Assembly: GCA_030762175.1 (NCBI GenBank)
Contig: CM060833.1
Location: 167,228,501-167,292,500, forward strand
DNA from: Metallyticus violacea
Taxonomy: Eukaryota; Arthropoda; Insecta; Mantodea; Metallyticidae
Length of the DNA: 64,000 nucleotides
Reading direction: 5' to 3'
The notes under the pieces were generated by a model that was given only the letters and a program-made list of their open reading frames with translations, was not told the DNA's origin and searched no databases. Below, piece by piece: positions 60,301 through 64,000 of the stretch. Both the position numbers and the translations under genes were made by a program. How positions within the stretch are numbered: position 1 is the stretch's first letter; each line of letters opens with the position of its first letter.

Positions 60301-62993
60301 TTTTAAGGAAGGAAACGTTCCAGGTCTAAATTTAGGGTACCCCCCCGGCATTTTCCATTTATGAGCACTGAGGAAAACCTGGAAAAAAACCTCAGCCAGG
60401 GATGAACTATCCTGGCGGGATTCGAACACCAGACCACCCGCTCATGAGTCCGCGTCTAAACGACCTCGGCCACGCATGGCGGTTAATATAAAATACAAGA
60501 TATATGTATATTTATTTTAACCACAACCATCGTGAGGATACTTCCATTCTGCACGGATCTAATTTCTTGATAAAGGTGAGAAAATATGTTCACATCTGAG
60601 ATTTACTATAAAAATAAAATTGTTGTGTGGGCGCAGCCCCACAGGATCGTGTATGTTGCGCCATTGACTTCAATCATTTGCGCATAGGATTACATAAATT
60701 TCAAAAGGTTTCTAATAAAAAAAACTAACATCATTTATTGATGCTGAATGTTCAGAGACTGGAGGAAAGGTCGCCATTCGCAGAGCATTATTTCTCTCCA
60801 TCGTTACGGCACGAACTCATGAGCGGGAGTTCTGGGGTTCGATTTCCGCAGGGACCATTCTCTTAGTTCTCATAAATGGCAACTGCTGGGGAGATAGCGT
60901 ACATTTTGGCCTGAAATGCGTGTCCATCCTTAAAAAAATGCTTTTCCAATTTATTGCTTTATCTCATGCGTCATTTACCCACCCTTTGATGCCTTGGCAG
61001 TAAAAACGGGCGTTAAACACTCTTTGAAAAATAACAAAAATAAGGCCTCGGCCCTTAGCTAAGACGGTATGACAGTCTTGTAGCCTCACGCGGGTAAGAA
61101 TGCAATTAACGACACTCTGAAAACCTGTTAATTTTTTCTCTATCAATACCACAAAGCTATCTCATTCTCCTGCTTGCATTATTTCTACACATTGATGATT
61201 GACAAGTCAGTCGAGGAACTGTCTTTGAAGTCGGAAAGAATTCTTTTATCAAGTGTACAATCTCGGTAATGTATTTGTTTAGTGACATAATGAACACATT
61301 TATAACTAACCACGAAGTGATAAAAGCCTCGCCCAGTGTTCGGGAACTTCTAAATTATCTCTAATTCAGGAAAAAGTAAATATTTTCTGTCCTTTGTTTC
61401 TGATAGTATATGTGATTCGAAATCCAGAGAAAGTGAAAGTGATAAAGGGGAAAAAATTAAGAACTTTTTCAAAATTCCACCGATTATTTTACGGAAGAAA
61501 TAAGGGCAAGGTGTTCAGTTGGGCTTTCAAGGAAGGCGATGGGGAGGGGGGGGGGGGGAGTCGATCTAAATTTTTCACTAAAGGATACTCCTGTTATTTT
61601 TTCCTCTGATTTTTCCAACCGGAGACGCGCATTAAGAAAATTCAGTATTTCTGAAACATCTCATTGTCAACAAGAATCATACAGTAAAGCAATTGGGTGA
61701 ACGTGGCGTCAAGAATCATACTAAAAACTCGGATTTGGAAGAAGAATATAATAAATTTATAAGAAGAAGTACAGCTAGGAGAAACAAATTTGCCATACAG
61801 TGTGCTCTTTTTTTTTAGCGTGTTTCATAGTTTCGTTGTTCGAGTTTATAAAAATAAGGGCTATATTTTAATTTTCAAACATTTTACTTGATTGCAGAAC
61901 CATATTGTTTAATAGCAGTTTAAAATTTCCCGTTAATACCATACATCTTGTTGTTAAGACGGTTATATTTTTGTGAGTTAATCTACATACATATTTATGA
62001 GCAAACATACAGAGGGTGCCAAAAAATGTATACACACTTCAAACAAAGAAAAAACTATGTTAATATAACAAAACTGAATTCACACAAACAGAAAATAATG
62101 AGCACTAATCACCTTAGACTTTTACATAACGTTGAGCTACTGATTGACAACGTTTGCGAAAGTGTCCTCAGCGATTGCAGCACATGCCGTTTCAATTTCT
62201 TCCCGAAGTGCTGTCAGTGTAGCTGATTTTCTACGGTATACAACATCCTTAAGAGTTCCCCATAGGTAGAAGTCCAACGGAGTTTGATCCCAGTCTCAAC
62301 GTGCACATTGCTTTGTAGATTTCTACGGTGAGTACTCAAAACGTTCCAAAACCATAACACGGGGCTTGCTGCTGTGCCAGGTCTTCCAGATCTGCCCTTG
62401 TGAACATCGCATGCGGTACCACGAGTCTCAAATTTGTCTCGAATGCGTGCAATTGTTACTCGCGTTGACGGTTCTGTTCTGTACACATGTCTCCATTACC
62501 TTTGAACTTCAACAACATTCTCGGTTTTCCAGTAACACTTCAAATTTGCTTTCTTCTGTTCAAACGATAATCTTGACTCCATTTTGTTGTAGTAACGCTA
62601 ACATAACGTAATGTGAGTCACATCTGTTTACAGAACATCATACGATAATCTTGGCTTCATTTGTTCACTGTTGATTTACCTGTCACGTAGCAACGCTTAC
62701 ATAATGTATGTGAGTCACATATGTTTACAGATCATCACATTATTTATGTTTTTCGGTCCAACTATGAAATATATTAAATAGATATCTCCTGTGAAAGTGT
62801 GTATACATTTTTGGCACTCTCGGTATATTACAAAACACCGGGTGTTATTAATTGACCCCATTGATGAAAGATATGTACCTACCTGCAGTGGAGCTCGCAT
62901 ATTTAGTTCTTCTGCATAATGACACAGAACAGGCCAGGTGGCGTGTAACTTGATGAAATATACCAGCTTTTTATTGCTACTCTCTATTACTTC
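29782..62993 (-). CDS. Anoctamin (TMEM16) family protein, 14 exons, 5' end outside the window
   Basis: Membrane protein of the Ca2+-activated chloride channel / phospholipid scramblase family. Joining 14 exons on GT/AG junctions gives one open frame of 2781 nt (926 residues plus stop). Order: end of the N-terminal cytoplasmic dimerisation domain (residues 1-195 of this partial protein), TM1 (~188-213), a Cys-rich loop, TM2, the FLEYWKR region, TM3-TM4, the [15 protein letters not shown] re-entrant region, TM6 to TM8, the last helices with VPDIP, then a Gln-rich tail. The six Ca2+ ligands known from mouse TMEM16A (N650, E654, E702, E705, E734, D738) correspond here to N501, E505, E545, E548, E577 and D581, so Ca2+ gating is likely. 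Phrases such as [10 protein letters not shown] resemble the insect subdued-like group; this is from memory and orthology is untested. Channel versus scramblase activity cannot be decided by eye. The start codon and promoter lie to the right of the window. Confidence 0.95.
30442..30573 (-). CDS. Anoctamin exon, TM10 end and C-terminal helix
   Basis: 44 codons, phase 0 both ends. [18 protein letters not shown] matches the family end of the last membrane helix (VPDIP), followed by a charged amphipathic helix ([19 protein letters not shown]). The acceptor is TTTCAG and the donor GTGAGG. Confidence 0.93.
31580..31647 (-). other. Intronic 28-bp-stem hairpin
   Basis: Arms 31580-31607 and 31620-31647 are reverse complements with one mismatch, separated by a 12-nt loop. 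It lies inside an anoctamin intron (30574-33315). The size (68 nt) suits a pre-miRNA or a tiny inverted-repeat element; the sequence alone cannot decide, and either strand could be read. Confidence 0.6.
31773..31802. other. Perfect 13-bp-arm hairpin
   Basis: TGTTTTTAAACCT (31773-31785) and its exact reverse complement (31790-31802) with a 4-nt loop GCTT, 125 bp from the longer hairpin in the same intron. Possibly cruciform-forming or a relic of a small element. Confidence 0.6.
33316..33540 (-). CDS. Anoctamin exon, TM9, last extracellular loop and start of TM10
   Basis: 75 codons, phase 0 both ends. [20 protein letters not shown], then a loop with the conserved CRYRG, then [17 protein letters not shown] entering the last helix. 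The acceptor is TTTTGAG (a less common GAG site) and the donor GTAAGT. Confidence 0.94.
34394..34599 (-). CDS. Anoctamin exon, TM7-TM8 with Ca2+ ligands
   Basis: 206 bp. [20 protein letters not shown] is a hallmark anoctamin string. [10 protein letters not shown] keeps the Glu and Asp matching E734 and D738 of mouse TMEM16A; the distance between the TM7 and TM8 glutamates (29 residues) is the same as in the mouse protein. It ends phase 0 at AVISN. The acceptor is TTTCAG and the donor GTAAGT. Confidence 0.95.
35265..35400 (+). repeat. tRNA-derived SINE, family A, truncated
   Basis: Plus-strand copy: head AGCCAAGGTAGTTAAGGTAC, B box GGATTTGAATCC, then GTCCTCCCTGACTGAGCATT and a CTCAGTCCTCAT body. 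The 3' tail is lost. Confidence 0.7.
35760..35855 (+). mobile_element. Penelope-like element 3'-end fragment
   Basis: GAAATATGTCC and GTAAGTGGAGTTAGTGTGAA match the 3' end of the pair at 14.4-15.7 kb (GAAACATATGTCC, GTAAGTGAATGGAGTTAGTG). Only the last ~70 bp can be recognised. Confidence 0.55.
36120..37340 (-). pseudogene. Non-LTR retrotransposon reverse-transcriptase relic
   Basis: Read on the minus strand: [20 protein letters not shown] (usual G-L-R-Q-G-x-x-L-S-P-x-L-F-N-L-F-I), then GIPGLLF where the YADD box has decayed, [15 protein letters not shown], and further on [20 protein letters not shown], the post-RT segment of many insect LINEs. Numerous stops and shifts. It lies in the anoctamin intron 34600-38011, in the same direction as the gene. 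Confidence 0.62.
38012..38102 (-). CDS. Anoctamin exon, TM6-TM7 linker and start of TM7
   Basis: 91 bp, phase 0 start, one base of Val at the end. The basic linker [17 protein letters not shown] is followed by GLFQEYLEM. The two Glu of E-Y-L-E correspond to E702 and E705 of mouse TMEM16A (TM7 Ca2+ ligands). The acceptor is TTGCAG and the donor GTAAAT. Confidence 0.92.
39845..39995 (+). repeat. tRNA-derived SINE, family B, 3' fragment
   Basis: Matches the second half of the family (CTAAAAGAAGAGGCCTAGAG, GGGATGCTAATGGCTAAAGA, CCACCCTTAAATAATATT tail). The head is missing. It ends only ~15 bp from the splice donor of the TM6 exon. Confidence 0.65.
40012..40140 (-). CDS. Anoctamin exon, pore helix TM6 with Ca2+ ligands
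   Basis: Exactly 43 codons, phase 0 both ends. [19 protein letters not shown] is followed by [11 protein letters not shown]. The first Asn of NNAQE and its Glu correspond to N650 and E654 of mouse TMEM16A, the TM6 Ca2+ ligands; the glycine hinge and lysine before them (GKQ) are kept. A TTTAG acceptor is chosen over a TGCAG four bases further in because only TTTAG keeps the frame and the conserved Cys. The donor is GTACGT. Confidence 0.93.
40806..40972 (-). CDS. Anoctamin exon, TM5 and the [10 protein letters not shown] loop
   Basis: 167 bp. It completes a split Glu codon and reads [17 protein letters not shown], the TM5 helix with FVNFYSS, then [17 protein letters not shown], the most recognisable anoctamin signature. 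It ends RNED at phase 0. The acceptor is TTTCAAG (an AAG site) and the donor GTAAGT. Confidence 0.96.
41607..42965 (+). mobile_element. Mariner transposon, full length, inactive
   Basis: A 1359-bp element with ~28-bp imperfect terminal inverted repeats (left CAAGGGTAGGTTCATAAG; right end, reversed, CAAGGCTAGGTTCATAAG) between TA dinucleotides (41605-41606, 42966-42967). It encodes one broken mariner transposase. It sits in the anoctamin intron 40973-45975, antisense to the gene. A related half copy is at 54690-55219. Confidence 0.92.
41793..42655 (+). pseudogene. Mariner transposase, D,D34D type, broken
   Basis: Starts [26 protein letters not shown]. The paired helix-turn-helix region is [11 protein letters not shown] and [20 protein letters not shown] followed by VRRLLS (usual WVPRLLS). 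The catalytic motifs are TGDETM (usual GDETW), LLHDS (usual LLHDN) and, in a third frame, [10 protein letters not shown]. Lesions include an early TGA, a 35-bp exact tandem duplication at 42125-42194 that shifts the frame, and a frameshift before the last Asp. About 345 residues would be normal. It cannot be active. Confidence 0.9.
43579..45150 (+). mobile_element. Second mariner-like transposon, split by a SINE
   Basis: Ends carry inverted repeats: left AGGGGCATTTGGCAATGATT, right end reversed GGGGGCATTTGAAAATGATT, next to TA. Inside are remnants of a mariner/SETMAR-type transposase: [32 protein letters not shown] (usual I-x-H-D-x-L-x-M-x-K-x-x-x-R-W), [10 protein letters not shown], and after the [18 protein letters not shown] (second Asp). 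Removing the 286-bp SINE leaves about 1.28 kb, the normal mariner size. Different family from the 41.6-kb copy. Exact outer bases are uncertain by 1-2. Confidence 0.82.
44460..44745 (-). repeat. tRNA-derived SINE, family A, inserted in a mariner
   Basis: Complete copy with head GCCACCGGTGGCCGAGGTCG (read on the minus strand), B box GGTTCGAATCCC and the CCAGGTTTTCCTCAGTCCTC body. Flanked by exact 10-bp target duplications CTCAACAATG (44450-44459 and 44746-44755). The insertion point is just upstream of the codons for the second catalytic Asp of the host transposase. Confidence 0.92.
45395..45725 (-). pseudogene. Penelope-like element, GIY-YIG C-terminal fragment
   Basis: Minus strand reads [20 protein letters not shown], then [10 protein letters not shown], a frame change, and [13 protein letters not shown], parallel to [20 protein letters not shown] of the 50-kb element. 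A hairpin-bearing 3' end with AGGCAAAAGCCT follows near 45400-45410. A third, distinct Penelope-like family. Confidence 0.66.
45976..46171 (-). CDS. Anoctamin exon, TM3 and TM4
   Basis: 196 bp, phase 0 start, one base of Glu at the end. It encodes [19 protein letters not shown] (TM3), a short loop, and [20 protein letters not shown] (TM4) ending at RLTAW. The donor is GTGAGT and the acceptor TTTGCAG. Confidence 0.94.
48655..48735 (-). repeat. tRNA-derived SINE, family A, 3' fragment
   Basis: Only the last ~80 bp of the SINE (as in AGTGTTTAATGCCCGTTTTT and CACAGGCGATGGACACTGAT on the plus strand). The tRNA-like head is absent. Confidence 0.7.
49243..49463 (-). CDS. Anoctamin exon, first intracellular loop
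   Basis: 221 bp. [19 protein letters not shown] continues from TM2 into the first intracellular loop. An acidic stretch [10 protein letters not shown] and the NPVTG motif follow, and the exon ends at the head of TM3. The acceptor is TTTGCAG and the donor GTAAGA. Confidence 0.93.
49960..50030 (-). ncRNA. Hammerhead-like ribozyme core in the Penelope-like 3' end
   Basis: On the minus strand, CTGATGA is followed by a hairpin (AAGGCA/TGCCTT) and then GAAACATGTC, which fits the hammerhead order C-U-G-A-N-G-A, stem II, G-A-A-A, a two-base-pair helix III with AU loop, and the cleavable C. Hammerheads are known in Penelope-like elements. Helix I does not pair convincingly by eye, so activity is unproven. 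Confidence 0.4.
50102..50440 (-). pseudogene. Penelope-like GIY-YIG endonuclease domain
   Basis: 112 open codons. [20 protein letters not shown] is the GIY-YIG core, followed by [20 protein letters not shown] (the R-x-x-x-H region) and [14 protein letters not shown], ending VWENIFINK, the usual C-terminal E-N. A frame change separates it from the reverse-transcriptase part. In Penelope elements this endonuclease nicks the target for primed reverse transcription. Confidence 0.85.
50558..51046 (-). pseudogene. Penelope-like reverse transcriptase, C-terminal half
   Basis: 162 open codons. [15 protein letters not shown] is the end of the fingers/palm fragment, [17 protein letters not shown] is motif C, and [11 protein letters not shown] with [12 protein letters not shown] is the downstream segment conserved in Penelope reverse transcriptases. 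It ends in a Lys run at a stop. The first residues are partly derived from flanking target sequence, showing where truncation occurred. Confidence 0.85.
53460..53495. other. Perfect 16-bp-arm palindrome
   Basis: GTTATTAAATAGAAAA and its exact reverse complement with the 4-nt loop CATA, in the anoctamin intron 49464-53735. No coding or transposon context is recognised. Confidence 0.7.
53736..53993 (-). CDS. Anoctamin exon, TM1, extracellular Cys-rich loop and TM2
   Basis: 258 bp. TM1 ([20 protein letters not shown]) is followed by an extracellular loop with seven cysteines, including the C-x-x-C of MCPQCD, then [16 protein letters not shown] of TM2. The Cys pattern suggests the loop disulphides known in TMEM16A. 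Flanking splice sites are CCACAG and GTGAGT. Confidence 0.95.
54690..55219 (-). mobile_element. Mariner 5' half, same family as 41607-42965
   Basis: The outer end has the terminal repeat (CGGGGATAGGTCCATAAG on the minus strand) next to TA at 55220-55221. The transposase N-terminus is in better condition than in the full copy: [20 protein letters not shown], then [22 protein letters not shown] helix-turn-helix and [10 protein letters not shown], where similarity stops abruptly at 54690. The catalytic half and the other terminus are missing. It lies in the anoctamin intron 53994-55378, in the same direction as the gene. Confidence 0.85.
55379..55547 (-). CDS. Anoctamin exon, end of N-terminal domain and start of TM1
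   Basis: 169 bp, opening at phase 0 with [10 protein letters not shown] and ending one base into a Gly codon. It holds the family signatures [18 protein letters not shown] and [16 protein letters not shown], leading into TM1. The acceptor is ATCCAG and the donor GTAAGT. Confidence 0.95.
56743..56911 (-). CDS. Anoctamin exon, N-terminal domain
   Basis: 169 bp: one base completes the split Arg codon, then 56 codons run from [19 protein letters not shown] to SSAFPLHD. The patterns F-x-N-x-x-R-x-[11 protein letters not shown] and AFPLHD are standard for the anoctamin cytoplasmic domain. The acceptor is GACAG and the donor GTGAGT. Confidence 0.92.
57413..57549 (-). CDS. Anoctamin exon, N-terminal domain
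   Basis: 137 bp, starting at phase 0 (AHPNPSVNW) and ending two bases into an Arg codon. It carries [19 protein letters not shown] and then [11 protein letters not shown], the segment before the F-L-G-x-x-N-R-E-T motif of the next exon. The acceptor is CTGCAG and the donor GTAA. Confidence 0.88.
58174..58680 (+). pseudogene. Transposase relic of the DUF4817-linked class, internally deleted
   Basis: 134 open codons. [20 protein letters not shown] and [18 protein letters not shown] form the N-terminal DNA-binding part; [40 protein letters not shown] and [10 protein letters not shown] (first catalytic Asp) follow. A linker of about 20 residues normally found between the two helix-turn-helix parts is missing, and a stop follows HVS. 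Sequence is markedly more GC-rich than its surroundings, which suggests a later arrival. No terminal repeats were located. Confidence 0.78.
59533..59776 (-). repeat. tRNA-derived SINE, family A
   Basis: Minus-strand copy: head with CGGACTCGTGAGCGGGAGGT and B-box GTTCGAATACC, body with CCAGGTTTTCCTCAGTGCTC. It is close in sequence to the copy 430 bp to the right, in the same intron. Confidence 0.88.
60208..60482 (-). repeat. tRNA-derived SINE, family A, best preserved
   Basis: Head on the minus strand CCATGCGTGGCCGAGGTCGT (A-box-like TGGCCGAGG, as in tRNA-Leu/Ser), B box GTTCGAATCCC, then TGAGGTTTTTTTCCAGGTTT and the TTTACCATCTCATGTAGCAT 3' part. Serves as reference for the family. Confidence 0.9.
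60800..61015 (+). repeat. tRNA-derived SINE, family A, opposite orientation
   Basis: Reads CGAACTCATGAGCGGGAGTT, B box GGTTCGATTTCC, CATAAATGGCAACTGCTGGG, and TAAAAACGGGCGTTAAACAC at the 3' end, the reverse of the copies at 59.5 and 60.2 kb. A deletion removed part of the body. Confidence 0.82.
62010..62823 (-). mobile_element. Internally deleted transposon with intact terminal repeats
   Basis: 814 bp with ~28-bp inverted ends (left CAGAGGGTGCCAAAAAATGT, right reversed CCGAGAGTGCCAAAAATGTA, then ACACACTT) between TA dinucleotides (62008-62009, 62824-62825). On the minus strand it keeps the transposase N-terminus ([29 protein letters not shown]) and, after a large internal loss, the C-terminus [18 protein letters not shown] with [18 protein letters not shown] (third catalytic Asp region). 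This is the form expected of a non-autonomous derivative mobilised in trans. Two ~50-bp sub-terminal direct repeats containing TGTGAGTCACAT lie at ~62600-62740. Confidence 0.88.
62883..62993 (-). CDS. Anoctamin exon (first visible), dimerisation domain
   Basis: 37 codons, phase 0 at both ends, from EVIESSNKK to NMRAPLQ. The stretch [19 protein letters not shown] matches the anoctamin N-terminal pattern (K-hydrophobic-HAPW-L-YAE). The acceptor is TTGCAG and the donor GTAGGT. The family N-terminus needs more sequence upstream, so this is not the first exon. The next exon lies 5.3 kb away, across an intron loaded with transposons. Confidence 0.88.
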
Positions 62994-64000
62994 CTGCAAC
63001 AAAAATGAAACCCCTCTATCATCATACATTATATATAAATAAATGCTGAAAGATAAAAAAACACATAATTAAAAATCAGTAAGTAGTAATGTTCTGAATA
63101 GTGAGGTAGTGGTATTTACATTTCTAATTACACGTTGTATATTTAATAAACACTGTGTGTTTAACTTAAACTCCTTGGTAGCACTAAGCATAGTCATTTT
63201 GATGACTTTCTTATCTTGGAATAATGTATAACTAAAGGGGGGGGGGGAATAAAAACGTAAGGAATGAATTGCAAAATTATGCTGGGCTAAAGGCGGTCAT
63301 TCACAGCAATATTCGAATACACCAGTCCAGCATAAGTACAATCTCCAACAACCGGGATGCCAGATTGATGACGAGATCCCTCAATCTATCGACATAGGAA
63401 CAACAACTACTTTTTATTTAACAGTGATATCTTATTCTCTAGATCAATATTGTGGTAAAAAAAATTACAGTCCAAAAGAAGGCATGTAATATAACACAGC
63501 TGATAAACGATTTTTCGTTACAGACAGGACAAATGTACTGGAGCTCCAGTCCCGAGCGGTAGCGGAGAAAGCCGAGAGTAGTGACTTGCATAGATAAGCT
63601 AGATAATACGTGTTAACGCAAAGGCTAGACAGCTTCGATGGTTAGAGGTCATGCCATTGGTATAAAGGTAGTGAGTTCGAATATTCAAGTCCTGGAGCTT
63701 TTTTTGCTCGCTAACATAGTACCACAATGCGCTATAAATTGATATTTACGAACTTTTATTCTGCTGGAATCAAAGAAATTTGCCATCATTAGCGTGATTT
63801 ACCCTCCCTATCAATTTATATTTACGCAAAGGAGGTGAGCTTTGGCCGTCAGACCGTAGTGAGCCGCAGCAAACCATTGGGTTCACCAGTTTCTAGCATT
63901 TACCCGAGGTTAGCGTTAAGGTTAGTGTGTTTGTATATATTAATTGCGTATTTCGATAAGACAACGTGTGGTAAAAAGTGAATAACTCAGTTTTGTAATA
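62994..64000. other. Start of the upstream anoctamin intron; no exon seen
   Basis: No coding stretch that could be a further anoctamin exon is visible on the minus strand. There is a 12-base G run near 63237-63248 and a weak tRNA-like patch at about 63630-63705 (GAGTTCGAATATT resembles a B box) that may be a worn SINE head. Confidence 0.5.

Larger units (their letters stand above)
57550..62882 (-). other. Anoctamin intron, 5.3 kb, repeat-rich
   Basis: Longest visible intron. It holds a transposase relic, three family A SINEs and the deleted transposon. A G-run occurs at ~61541-61560 and a T-run at 58078-58093. Confidence 0.85.

Noticed and set aside
1..64000. CRISPR arrays, bacterial operons, phage or other prokaryotic systems
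   Set aside because: No spaced identical repeats, no dense coding, and the window is clearly spliced eukaryotic DNA.

Overview
This is an AT-rich nuclear window from an arthropod, most likely an insect. The evidence is a spliced gene with long, transposon-filled introns whose residues resemble insect plasma-membrane anoctamins; mariner-type and piggyBac-like transposons; Penelope-like and other non-LTR retroelements; and three families of tRNA-derived SINEs. The species cannot be fixed by eye. No bacterial genes, rRNA, functional tRNA or CRISPR array were seen.

Right half (29.8-63.0 kb, minus strand): the 14 most 3' coding exons of one anoctamin (TMEM16) gene. Every junction has GT/AG and all reading phases agree. 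Together they give 926 residues plus a stop; the start and the first N-terminal exons lie beyond 64 kb. The dimerisation domain, all membrane segments and the six family Ca2+ ligands (N, E, E, E, E, D) are present. The protein ends in a long Gln-rich, then Pro-rich tail.

The introns hold old insertions. These include a complete but broken mariner (41607-42965), a second mariner split by a SINE (43579-45150), a mariner 5' half (54690-55219), Penelope-like pieces (49903-51036, ~45395-45725), a LINE reverse-transcriptase relic (~36120-37340), and an internally deleted transposon with intact terminal inverted repeats (62010-62823).

Left half (1-29.7 kb): no intact gene was found. It holds a piggyBac-like relic, degenerate minisatellites, a CTCF-like motif inside an inverted repeat, SINEs, a decayed intronless coding region of unknown identity (~9.6-11.45 kb), Tc1/mariner-class transposase relics, an RNase H LINE 3' end (~27.48-27.95 kb), and a head-to-head pair of Penelope-like elements forming a 600-bp-arm palindrome (14353-15693). 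The rest is AT-rich DNA in which nothing convincing is visible.

I did not find a clearly new biological system. The strongest candidates for a second look are the palindromic Penelope-like pair with 13-bp target duplications and hammerhead-like 3' motifs, the CTCF-like site in an inverted repeat, the intronic hairpin at 31.6 kb, and the unidentified decayed gene near 10-11 kb.
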